Assembly: GCA_963778525.1 (NCBI GenBank)
Contig: CAVZUJ010000001.1
Coordinates: forward strand, 1,178,001-1,242,000
DNA length: 64,000 nt
Source: Schlegelella_A sp963778525
GTDB taxonomy: Bacteria > Pseudomonadota > Gammaproteobacteria > Burkholderiales > Burkholderiaceae_C
Reading direction: 5' to 3'
The position numbers and the translations under genes were made by a program. This document shows positions 8,765 through 16,806 of the stretch, piece by piece. A model generated the notes under the pieces. It had not been told where the DNA came from. It saw only the letters and a program-made list of their open reading frames with translations, and ran no database searches. Positions within the stretch are counted from its first letter, which is position 1. The number at the start of each line of letters is the position of its first letter.

Positions 8765-10137
8765 CGCTGGACCGAGGCCGGGCGCGCCTTGCCGCGCTTG
8801 CGTTTTTCGTAGAGCGCCATCAGCGGCGTCACGGAAATGCCGTGCAGGACGATCGAGGCGACGACGGCGGCGAGCACCAGCGCCGCGAGGTTCGCGGCCA
8901 GCGTCGGGGGCAGGCCGTGGTTCATCGCGAACATCAGGTAGTAGAGGGAGCCGATGCCGCGGATGCCGAACCAGCCGATCAGGCCGCGTTGCGACGCCGA
9001 GGTCTTCGAGCCGATCAGGCCGAGGGCGACGGCGCCCGGCCGGATCAGGAGCAGCAAGACGGCGACGAAGCCCCACGACACGAGCTGCCATTCGATCGAC
9101 CAGAGCAGCATGCCGATCGCGACCACGGCGGCGACCTCGCCGATGCGCTCGATCTGCTCGTTGAAGCTGAGCATGGCGTGCGCCATGAAGGCCGGCGCGT
9201 GCTTCGGGTGCGTGGCCACCTGGTCGGCATGCGAAGCGTGCGGATCGGCATGGGCCTCGGCCGCGACCTGCGCCGGGCTCGGTGCGGCGGCGCCGTGGCG
9301 CGCCCGCGGGCGCCTCGCCACTTCGGCCGTGGCGCGTTGTTCGACCTGACGCAGGGCGACGCCGGCGGCGAAGACGGCAAGGAATCCGTAGCCATGCGCC
9401 AAGCCGGCCACGCCATAGGTCAGGCCGATGAGCCCGAGCGCAAGAAAGTTGTCGAGGCCCACCGCCTCCTTGTGCCTGCGCCGCAGGTAGAGCACGAAGC
9501 GGCCCACCGCCGTGCCCAGCAAGGCGCCGAGACCGACCCCGGCGACAACGCCCCAGAGCACCTCGAGAGCGAAGGCGCTGCCGCCCGAGCCGAGATCGTG
9601 CAGGCCGAGCAGGCCGAGTCCGAGCAGCACCACCGGATAGGCCGTGCCGTCGTTGAGCCCAGCCTCGCCGGTGAGGGCGAAACGCAGGCGGTCGCGATCA
9701 TCGGGGTCCTCGAGCTGAACGTCGGCGGCCAGCACCGGATCGGTGGGCGCGAGGATGCCGCCGAGGAGCACCGCGGCGCCCAGCGACAGACCGAGCCAGG
9801 CCATGCCGAAGACGGCGATGAGACCCACGGTGAGCAGCATCGAGACGAGCGCCAGGCGCAGCGGCAGCAGCCAGCGGCCGTCACCGAGGCCGGCGCTCAT
9901 CTTCAGGCCGGCCGCGAAGAGCGAGAGCAGGACCACCGTCTCGGCGATGCGCTCCAGCACTTTCGAGTCCGTGGCGGGCGTGAACGAAGTCCAGCCGAGC
10001 CAGAGCGGGCTCGCCGCCACGCCGACCAGCAGATAGAGCATCGACGTGCTGAGCGGCAGGCGTGCCAGCAGGGAATCGCCGAGCGCCATGACGATGAGCA
10101 AAAGGCCGACGACGGCCGACCACGATGCGGTGTCCAT
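8761..10137 (-). CDS. CPA1-type monovalent cation/proton antiporter
   Basis: A 458-residue inner-membrane protein with about 12 hydrophobic segments. It exchanges Na+ or K+ for H+. The ion-binding segment LAPTDPVLAADVQ, containing the conserved Asp pair, and GLNDGTAYPVVLL, with the paired Asn/Asp, are diagnostic of NhaP-like CPA1 carriers. Between the two membrane blocks (about residues 285-330) is a His-rich loop, AEAHADPHASHADQ and THPKH. It may bind metal or sense pH. The start at 10137 matches the usual N terminus; an in-frame ATG at 10170 is possible. Its stop overlaps the helicase start by four bases (GTGA), so expression of the two is probably coupled, although no functional link is known. 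Confidence 0.85.
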   Translation of the reverse strand: MDTASWSAVVGLLLIVMALGDSLLARLPLSTSMLYLLVGVAASPLWLGWTSFTPATDSKVLERIAETVVLLSLFAAGLKMSAGLGDGRWLLPLRLALVSMLLTVGLIAVFGMAWLGLSLGAAVLLGGILAPTDPVLAADVQLEDPDDRDRLRFALTGEAGLNDGTAYPVVLLGLGLLGLHDLGSGGSAFALEVLWGVVAGVGLGALLGTAVGRFVLYLRRRHKEAVGLDNFLALGLIGLTYGVAGLAHGYGFLAVFAAGVALRQVEQRATAEVARRPRARHGAAAPSPAQVAAEAHADPHASHADQVATHPKHAPAFMAHAMLSFNEQIERIGEVAAVVAIGMLLWSIEWQLVSWGFVAVLLLLIRPGAVALGLIGSKTSASQRGLIGWFGIRGIGSLYYLMFAMNHGLPPTLAANLAALVLAAVVASIVLHGISVTPLMALYEKRKRGKARPASVQR

Positions 10138-10199
10138 GAATTGCGAAGCGCTGGCTCTGCGAGACACCATAGCAGACGAGGTGCCCGCCGGTCGGGTCC

Positions 10200-11003
10200 C
10201 TATTCGCCGACGATCCAGCCTTCGACCGGATCGATCTGCTCGGGCAGGCCGAAGCGAGCACGCCGCGACGCACGCGCCGCCTGCACGAGGCAGAGCACGG
10301 CATCGAGGCGGTCGCCGCTGGTGTCGGCGACGAGGGAACGCCGTAGCGCGGTATCGAGCGCCAGCGTGATGCCGGGGCTCGCGGCGGCGGCCCCAAGTGC
10401 AGCGACGATCGCCTCGCGCGCAGCGGTGCGATCCGGCAGATCCTGGTTCTTGTACGAGCGCCGCCCGACGATCGCGTGCGCGAGCCGGCGCGGATAACCC
10501 TCGAGGGCGATCCGGTCGGGGTCGCCGGCGTGCAGTCCCGGCATCGTCACGCCGGCCCGCACGAGGCGATGCACGCCTTCGTAGTACATCAGTCCGACCG
10601 GCACGTAGCGCGTCTGCAGCGGGCTGGTCGAGAGGACGTCGGAGGCAGCGTCGGTCTGTCGATGCAGCAGCCGCGCACCGGCCGGCTGGCTGTTGCCCCA
10701 GGCATCGATCAGGCGGCGCCAGTCCATGCGCGTCGGGCAACGCCGATGCACGCTGGCGATGATCTCGGCAGTCGTGTCACCGAGCTCGTTGGCCTGCACG
10801 AAACGGCGCGGCAGGCCGAACGGAAAGTCGAATGCACCGAGCCAGGGGCCGGGCGTGGCGAGCCAGGCCTCGAATTGGTCGAGGCTCGCGAAGCTCTCGA
10901 GTTCGTGCACCTGCAGCCGTTCGCCTTCGAGGCTGCCGAGCGCCACCGTCACCGGTTTCTTGCGGCTCGGGCTGGAGCTGAAGTCGATGCCGGCCAGCAG
11001 CAT
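10200..11003 (-). CDS. DUF429 domain protein
   Basis: A 267-residue soluble protein of the DUF429 family, whose members are predicted to have an RNase H-like nuclease fold. The opening GIDFSSSP places an acidic residue on the first strand, as in that fold. DFPFGLPRRF and the C-terminal GDRLDAVLCLVQAA are the other conserved blocks, with Asp residues that could hold metal. No enzymatic activity is established for the family. ATG 11003 lies five bases after the stop of the EamA gene, so the two belong to one transcript. Its partner genes give no clear pathway. Confidence 0.75.
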   Translation of the reverse strand: MLLAGIDFSSSPSRKKPVTVALGSLEGERLQVHELESFASLDQFEAWLATPGPWLGAFDFPFGLPRRFVQANELGDTTAEIIASVHRRCPTRMDWRRLIDAWGNSQPAGARLLHRQTDAASDVLSTSPLQTRYVPVGLMYYEGVHRLVRAGVTMPGLHAGDPDRIALEGYPRRLAHAIVGRRSYKNQDLPDRTAAREAIVAALGAAAASPGITLALDTALRRSLVADTSGDRLDAVLCLVQAARASRRARFGLPEQIDPVEGWIVGE

Positions 11004-11008
11004 CGGGC

Positions 11009-11890
11009 TCAGCCCAGGGCCAGCGCCGCGACGCCGCCGGCGATGCAAAGCGCCCCGGCCAGCCGCAAGCCGCGGTCGCTCTCGCCGAGCATCCGGCCGC
11101 CGATCAGGGCGGCGAAGAGCATCGACATCTCGCGGGCCGGCGCGACATGGCTGAGCGGCGCGAGCCGAACCGCATAGAGCACGAGCACGTAGCCCAGCGG
11201 CCCGAGCACGGCAACGACCAGCGCCGAGCGCCACTGCAGGCGCCAGACCTCGCCGAAGCCGCGCCGATCGCGCAGGGCCGCCGGCAACAGGAAGGGCACA
11301 CGAAAGAGATTGCCGACGTAGTCGACCAGGATCGGCGAGATCAGCAGCACCTTCACCGCATAGCCGTCGATCAGCGTGTAGCCGGCGATCAGCACGCCGG
11401 TGGCCGCGCCCCAGCCGATGCCGGCGCGCACGCGCCGGCGCAGCACCGGATCGTGCGCCTTCGCCCACAGGCCCGGGCCGCCGGCGACGAAGAAGACGCC
11501 GACCGCGACAGCTGCGACGCCCATCGCGGCAACGCCGCTCATCGATTCGCCGAGCCACGCCAGCGCGCCCATCGACGCGAGCAGCGGCCCGGTGCCGCGC
11601 GCCACCGGGTAGACGACAGTCAGGTCGGAAAGCCGATAGCCGCGCAGCAGCGTCGTGAAATAGAGAACGTGGACGATGGCGCTGGCGAGCAGCACCGTCC
11701 ATTCGAGCAGGCGCCAGCGCGCCAGCTCGCGCCCGGCGGCCCAGACGCCGAGCGGCGCCCAGATCGCGACCAGGAAGAGGGCGGCCATCAGGGCGAAGCG
11801 GGCATCGCCGCCGGTTCTCTTGGCGACGACGTTCCACAGGGCGTGCAACAAGGCGGCAGCGATGACGAGCCCGAGCGCGGTGGCCGACAT
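11009..11890 (-). CDS. EamA/DMT family transporter
   Basis: A 293-residue inner-membrane carrier of the drug/metabolite transporter superfamily. It has about ten hydrophobic helices in two EamA repeats (about 1-140 and 150-290). The first repeat ends with the typical VVYPVARGTGPLL segment. The second repeat contains APLSHVAPAREMSMLFAALIG, where the conserved Pro and Glu of the family sit. The exported compound is unknown; family members export amino acids, purines or other metabolites. The start at 11890 (ATG) gives a normal first helix without extra tail. It lies in tandem with the DUF429 gene (five-base gap). Confidence 0.85.
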   Translation of the reverse strand: MSATALGLVIAAALLHALWNVVAKRTGGDARFALMAALFLVAIWAPLGVWAAGRELARWRLLEWTVLLASAIVHVLYFTTLLRGYRLSDLTVVYPVARGTGPLLASMGALAWLGESMSGVAAMGVAAVAVGVFFVAGGPGLWAKAHDPVLRRRVRAGIGWGAATGVLIAGYTLIDGYAVKVLLISPILVDYVGNLFRVPFLLPAALRDRRGFGEVWRLQWRSALVVAVLGPLGYVLVLYAVRLAPLSHVAPAREMSMLFAALIGGRMLGESDRGLRLAGALCIAGGVAALALG

Positions 11891-11955
11891 GAAGACGCAT
11901 TGTCGCGATGCGGCGACCCGCCGACGGCGATGACGGTTCGGCGCCTTCGATCCCG

Positions 11956-12837
11956 CTAGGGCCTGGCCCGCGGCTGCGTCTGCTCGAAGAACGTGCGCAT
12001 CGCCGGGTTGGCGAGCTCGGGTCGGTCCATCATCGTGCCGTGGCCCGTGCCCGGCAGGATGAACAGCTGTGCGTGCGGCAGGCCGCGGTAGATCTCGAGG
12101 GTTTCGTCGAGCGGCGTGAAATCGTCGTCGCCGGCCATGACCATGACCGGTGCGACGATCATCTTCAGATCGGCGGTGGCGATGACCTGCGGCGTGAGCC
12201 ACAACCGGTACGACTTGGCGAGAAAGGTCCACCAGCGCGCGGCGCCGTCGGGCGCGGTCTTTTCGAAGTCGCCGCGAAAGTACGCCGGCAACTGGCCGTT
12301 CAGCTTGTGCACCGCCTCGTCGACGCGTTCGGCCGACCACTTCGAGCGTTCCTCGAGCTGCTCTGCCGACAGGCCAGGCCGCAGGTTGGCGCCTGAGATC
12401 ACGATCCGACGGACCAGCGCCGGATGGTCGCGGGCCAGGATCAGGGCGATGTCGGCGCCGTCGCTGTGGCCGACGACGTCGACGGGGCCGAGGCCGAGCT
12501 TCTCGATGACTGCCGCTGTGTCGTCGGCCATGTCCTGGTAGGAGAAGGGCCGCCCATCGTCGGGGCTGTGACCATGGCCGCGCCGGTCGATGCCGACGAT
12601 CTGGCGAAAGGCCGCGAAATAGTCGCGCTGCCGGGCGAAGTTGTTGTCGAAGTAGAGTACGCCGCCATGCAGGAAAACGATCGGTGCGCCGCTGCCCGAG
12701 GTCTCGACGTAGAGATGCGAGCCGCGCACGTCCACGAACTTGCCCGCCGGGGACGCGCTGCCGTCGCTGCCTGCCGCGACCGCGGCGGTCGCGCAGACCA
12801 AGGCCCACAGGGCTCCGGGAATAGATCGCCTCGTCAT
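11956..12837 (-). CDS. exported alpha/beta hydrolase
   Basis: A 293-residue alpha/beta-hydrolase with a signal peptide (cleavage likely after AVAAG, about residue 22), so it acts in the periplasm or outside. The oxyanion segment FLHGG, the nucleophile elbow VGHSDG (Ser), the acid in AGDDDF and the His in GTGHGTM form a complete catalytic set. The overall pattern resembles arylesterase/haloperoxidase-like members, but the substrate is not predictable. It reads away from the asparaginase gene, with about 75 bases between their start codons that must hold both promoters. Confidence 0.8.
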   Translation of the reverse strand: MTRRSIPGALWALVCATAAVAAGSDGSASPAGKFVDVRGSHLYVETSGSGAPIVFLHGGVLYFDNNFARQRDYFAAFRQIVGIDRRGHGHSPDDGRPFSYQDMADDTAAVIEKLGLGPVDVVGHSDGADIALILARDHPALVRRIVISGANLRPGLSAEQLEERSKWSAERVDEAVHKLNGQLPAYFRGDFEKTAPDGAARWWTFLAKSYRLWLTPQVIATADLKMIVAPVMVMAGDDDFTPLDETLEIYRGLPHAQLFILPGTGHGTMMDRPELANPAMRTFFEQTQPRARP

Positions 12838-12911
12838 GCTGCAGGCCTCGGAACGCCGATCCAGGCGACAAGGTTAGCTGAAGGCACGAAGCGAACCGGG
12901 AGCCTTCGAAC

Positions 12912-13952
12912 ATGAATCCGGTGCTCGTGGAGGCGATGCGCGGCGGCGCGCGCGAATCGGCGCATCGCGGCTCGATGGCCGTGCTCGATGCCGAAGGCAG
13001 CGTCGTCGTGGCGATCGGCGACATCGACCGGCCGATCTTCCCGCGCTCGGCGGTCAAGGTCCTGCAGGCCTTGCCCCTGGTGACGAGCGGTGCGGCCGAT
13101 CAGCTCGGCCTCGATGACGAAGAGCTCGCCGTGGCCTGTGCCTCGCACAACGGCGAGCCGGCGCATACCACCGTCGTGGCGCGCATCCTGGCCAAGGCCG
13201 GACTCGACGCGAGCGCCCTCGAATGCGGCGCCCACTGGCCCTACCGCGAGGCGGTGCAGCGGCAGATGGCCGCGGCCGGCACCGAGCCCACCGCCTTGCA
13301 CAACAACTGCTCGGGCAAGCACGCTGGATTTCTTTGCGTCGCCTGCCGACTGGCTGGCGCTGGCGACCTGCGTCGTTTCGCGAAGGGCTATGTCGGCGCG
13401 ACGCACCCCGTGATGCGCGAGGTGAGCGCCGCCCTGCAGACGGCCACCGGCTACGATCTCGCGACGACGGCGTGCGGCACCGACGGCTGCTCGATTCCCA
13501 CCTATGCGATTCCGCTGCGCCACCTGGCACTCGCGTTCGCGCGTGTCGGCACCGGCACGGGTCTGGGCAACGGCCATGCGGCGGCCGCGAAGCGACTGCG
13601 CGGCGCGGTCGCACGCCATCCCTTCATGGTCGGAGGTACCGATCGCTTCGACACCAAGGTGATGCAAAAGCTCGGCGAGCGCGTCTTCTGCAAGGTCGGT
13701 GCCGAAGGCGTGTTCTGCGCCGCCTTGCCGGAACGCGGCCTCGGCGTGGCGATCAAGATCGACGACGGCAACAACGCGCGCGCCGCAGAGGTGGCGATGG
13801 CCGCAGCCATCGAGGCCTTCGTCGAGCTCGACGCCGATGCCGGCACGTTCATGCGTGCCTTCAGCAACGTGGTCCTGCGCAACTGGAATGGCATCGAGGT
13901 CGGCGCGCTGCGCGCCGACGCGACCCTGCGCGAGACGCTGGCCCGCAGCTAG
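12912..13952 (+). CDS. asparaginase of the Rhizobium etli AnsA type
   Basis: A 346-residue hydrolase of the third asparaginase family (PF06089), unrelated to E. coli AnsA/AnsB, expected to release ammonia from L-asparagine. The Ser-x-x-Lys pair considered catalytic in the Rhizobium enzyme is seen in PRSAVKVLQ (about residues 46-49). The cysteine/lysine metal site is visible in NNCSGKH (about 134-140) and CGTDGCS (about 188-194). No signal peptide is seen, so it is cytoplasmic. It converges with the DNA ligase gene, and the two stop codons share the palindrome CTAG at 13949-13952. Confidence 0.85.
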   Translation: MNPVLVEAMRGGARESAHRGSMAVLDAEGSVVVAIGDIDRPIFPRSAVKVLQALPLVTSGAADQLGLDDEELAVACASHNGEPAHTTVVARILAKAGLDASALECGAHWPYREAVQRQMAAAGTEPTALHNNCSGKHAGFLCVACRLAGAGDLRRFAKGYVGATHPVMREVSAALQTATGYDLATTACGTDGCSIPTYAIPLRHLALAFARVGTGTGLGNGHAAAAKRLRGAVARHPFMVGGTDRFDTKVMQKLGERVFCKVGAEGVFCAALPERGLGVAIKIDDGNNARAAEVAMAAAIEAFVELDADAGTFMRAFSNVVLRNWNGIEVGALRADATLRETLARS

Positions 13953-15700
13953 AGGCCGGCCTCGGCCGACGGGTCGCCTTCGGCAACTGGCTGGCCATGC
14001 TGCAATGCCAGCAAGGCTTCGAGCGTGGCCATCGTGTCGGCCTCGTGCAAGGGCTTGTCGTGCCGGATGCGCAGCATGCGCGGAAAGCGCGTCGCGATGC
14101 CGCTCTTGTGCCGCTTGCTGCGGTTGATGCCCTCGAACCCGAGCTCGAAGACCAGGCTCGGCCGGACGCTTCGGACCGGGCCGAATTTTTCGATCGTCGT
14201 CTGCCGGATGACACGGTCGACGTCCTTGAACTCTTCATCGGTGAGGCCCGAATAGGCCTTGGCGAACGCGACGAGCTGCAAGGCGTCGGGCTCGGCCGGC
14301 TCGCGCCGCACGATCGCCTCGGCCACGGCCTCGGCTTCGCCGGCGTCGCGCGGTGTGCGGTTCCAGACCGCGAAGGTGTAGTCGGTGTAGACGCTGGCGC
14401 GCCGCCCGTGCCCGGCCTGCGCGTAGACCAGGACGCAGTCGACGCTGAGCGGATCGATCTTCCATTTCCACCAGGTGCCGCCGGCCAGGTCGTCCTGCTT
14501 GCGTCGGCCGGTGCCGTAGCGCGCCTGCCGGTGCTTGAGCATGAAGCCCTCGACCCCGCGCGCCCGTGACTCCTGCCGCAGCTCGGCCAGCGCTTCCCAG
14601 GTCGTGCGCGTCTCGATCGGCGAGAGATGGATCGCGGTGTGCGCAGCCACGAGCTGCTCGAGCAGCGCGCGCCGTTCGCTTTGCGGGCGCTCGCGCAGGT
14701 CGACGCCGCCGAGCTCGAGCAGGTCGTAGGCGATGAAGCCGGCCGGCGCGTCGCCGAGCACCTTCTTCGTCAGCGTCTTGCGGCCGATGCGCTGCTGCAG
14801 CAGGCTGAACGGCGCGACCTCGCCGTCTTTCCAGACGACGATCTCACCGTCGAGCACGCTGCCGTTGGGCAACGCCAGCGCCGCCTCGACGATCTCGGGA
14901 AAGCGCTCGGTCATCAGCTCTTCGCCGCGCGACCAGATCCACGTCTGCGAGGCGCGCTTGACGAGCTGGGCCCGGATGCCGTCGTACTTCCACTCGACGA
15001 TCCAGTCTGCCGGCGAGGCCAGCCGCTCGGTGAACTGCGCGAGCGGCACGTCGAGCTGGTGCGCGAGAAAGAACGGATACGGCTGGCCGAGATCGAGCGG
15101 GCCGGCCTCGGCACTCGCCGTGAGCTGGCTGTAGCGCTCGGCGCTCGGCGAGACGCGCCCATCGGTGTAGCCCATCATGCGTTGCGCCACGAGCTTGGCG
15201 TCGACGTTCGCGCCTTCGGCGAGCGCCCGCTGCACCAGCAGCTTGCTGACGCCGACCCGAAAGCCGCCCCCGATCAGCTTGTTGAGCAGGAAGCGGCCGG
15301 CGGTGTCGAGCTCGTCCCAGTACGACGCGACACGGGCGGCCTGCTCCTCGGGCGCCAGGCCACGCAGGGGCAAGAGGCGCTCTTCGACCCACTCTGCCAG
15401 GCCGAGATCGCTCTCGCGCGTAGGTGGCGGCAGCACGTCGGCGACCGTCTCGGCGAAGTCGCCGACGGCCTGATAGCAGGCGTCGAAGAGCCAGGCCTCG
15501 ATGCCGGCGACGCGGCAGGCGAGCTCGCCGAGCAGGCCGATGGGCACGACCTGGCGCGGCTTGCCGCCGGCGAGAAAGTAGACCGCCCAGGCGGCGTCGC
15601 GCGCCGCCGCCGCCGCGAAGTAGCGCTTCAGGGCCTCGACCTTGGCGCCGGTGGCGGTCGTGGCGTCGAGCTCGGCGAACAGGCGCGCGAAACGCTTCAC
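13949..15700 (-). CDS. ATP-dependent DNA ligase (ligase-associated repair module)
   Basis: A 583-residue ATP-dependent DNA ligase of the LigB/LigC-like bacterial group; it seals nicks with ATP rather than NAD+. The adenylation motif is EWKYDGIR, with the AMP-accepting Lys at about 238. The preceding ~200 residues form the alpha-helical DNA-binding domain. Motifs SVLDGEIVVW (III) and EGFMLKH (IV), then WWKWK (V), follow, with an OB-fold at the C terminus. The GTG start at 15700 overlaps the exonuclease stop (GTGA), so the two proteins are made in a coupled way. Family context implies a role in DNA repair alongside the housekeeping NAD+ ligase. It converges onto the asparaginase gene. Confidence 0.92.
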   Translation of the reverse strand: MKRFARLFAELDATTATGAKVEALKRYFAAAAARDAAWAVYFLAGGKPRQVVPIGLLGELACRVAGIEAWLFDACYQAVGDFAETVADVLPPPTRESDLGLAEWVEERLLPLRGLAPEEQAARVASYWDELDTAGRFLLNKLIGGGFRVGVSKLLVQRALAEGANVDAKLVAQRMMGYTDGRVSPSAERYSQLTASAEAGPLDLGQPYPFFLAHQLDVPLAQFTERLASPADWIVEWKYDGIRAQLVKRASQTWIWSRGEELMTERFPEIVEAALALPNGSVLDGEIVVWKDGEVAPFSLLQQRIGRKTLTKKVLGDAPAGFIAYDLLELGGVDLRERPQSERRALLEQLVAAHTAIHLSPIETRTTWEALAELRQESRARGVEGFMLKHRQARYGTGRRKQDDLAGGTWWKWKIDPLSVDCVLVYAQAGHGRRASVYTDYTFAVWNRTPRDAGEAEAVAEAIVRREPAEPDALQLVAFAKAYSGLTDEEFKDVDRVIRQTTIEKFGPVRSVRPSLVFELGFEGINRSKRHKSGIATRFPRMLRIRHDKPLHEADTMATLEALLALQHGQPVAEGDPSAEAGL

Positions 15701-16806
15701 GGCGCGTCTTCGCCCGCGGTCGTCGGCGCGGGCGTGGCCTCGGTTGCGAGAGGGCTTTCGCCGGCCGGCTCGTCGTCGTCGCTGTCGCCGTATTCGGTCG
15801 CGAAGGCGCCCGCCTCGAAGCCTTGCTCCGTCAGCCAGCGCACCATCACCGCCTCGTAGCCGTGCGTGACGATGACGCGCTCGGCGCCGGTGGCCGTGAT
15901 GGCGCGCTGCAGGCCGGGCCAGTCGGCGTGGTCGCTGAGCACGAAGCCGCGGTCGACGCTGCGCCGCCGGCGCGCGCCGCGCAGCTGCATCCAGCCGCTG
16001 GCGAAGGCGTCGCTGTAGTCGCCGAAACGGCGTGTCCAGAGCGACCCTTGCACCGAGGGCGGCGCCACGATGAGGGCGCGCTTGAACACCGTCTTGTCGG
16101 TGATCTCGGTGGCGATCCGGGTCTCGGGCAAGGCCACGCCTGCGGCGCGGTAGGCGCGGTTCAGCGGCTCGACCGCGCCATGGACGAGAAGCGGCCCGAT
16201 CGACGCGTCGACGCCCATGAGAATGCGCTGCGCCTTGCCGAAGCTGTAGCCCATGAGCAGGCTGGCGCGCCCGGCATCGGCATTGCCGCGCCACCAGGCG
16301 TCGATCGCCGCGAACAGCTCGGCCTGCGGCTGCCAGCGATAGATCGGCAGGCCGAAGGTCGACTCGCTGATGAAGCAATGGCAGCGCACCGGCTCGAACG
16401 GAGCGCAGGTCATGTTGTCTTCGCGCGGATCGGCGGCCGCGCCGGCGACGTAGTAGTCGCCCGAAGCCACCCAGACCCGGCCTTCGTGCTCGAGACGTAC
16501 CTGCGCCGACCCGAGCACGTGCCCGGCCGGGTGCAGGCTGACCCGAACGCCCTGGTGATCGATACGCTCGCCGTACTGCAGCGTCTGCAGATCGATCTCG
16601 CCGAGCCGGGCCCGCAGCACGCCTTCGGCCGCCGCGGCGGCCAGGTAGTGCGCGTGGCCGCGCCGCGCATGATCGGCATGGGCGTGCGTGACCACCGCGC
16701 GCTCGACCGGGCGCCATGGATCGATGTAGAAATCGCCCTGCGGGCAGTACAGGCCCTCGCGGCGCTGGACGACGAGGTCGCTCTCCGACGAGCGCGGAAG
16801 CATCAT
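15697..16806 (-). CDS. ligase-associated DNA exonuclease (metallo-beta-lactamase/beta-CASP)
   Basis: A 369-residue nuclease of the SNM1/Pso2-like family that accompanies ATP-dependent ligases. The metal site THAHADHARRGH (residues 40-51) is intact. Other metal-binding positions appear in HPAGHVLGSAQ and SGDYY. The beta-CASP motifs follow in FISESTFGLPIY, VLSDHADW and VTHGYE. The last ~30 residues are an acidic, Ala/Pro/Thr-rich tail of low complexity. ATG 16806 overlaps the cardiolipin synthase stop as TGATG, and its own stop overlaps the ligase start. The three genes are therefore translationally chained. Confidence 0.92.
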   Translation of the reverse strand: MMLPRSSESDLVVQRREGLYCPQGDFYIDPWRPVERAVVTHAHADHARRGHAHYLAAAAAEGVLRARLGEIDLQTLQYGERIDHQGVRVSLHPAGHVLGSAQVRLEHEGRVWVASGDYYVAGAAADPREDNMTCAPFEPVRCHCFISESTFGLPIYRWQPQAELFAAIDAWWRGNADAGRASLLMGYSFGKAQRILMGVDASIGPLLVHGAVEPLNRAYRAAGVALPETRIATEITDKTVFKRALIVAPPSVQGSLWTRRFGDYSDAFASGWMQLRGARRRRSVDRGFVLSDHADWPGLQRAITATGAERVIVTHGYEAVMVRWLTEQGFEAGAFATEYGDSDDDEPAGESPLATEATPAPTTAGEDAP

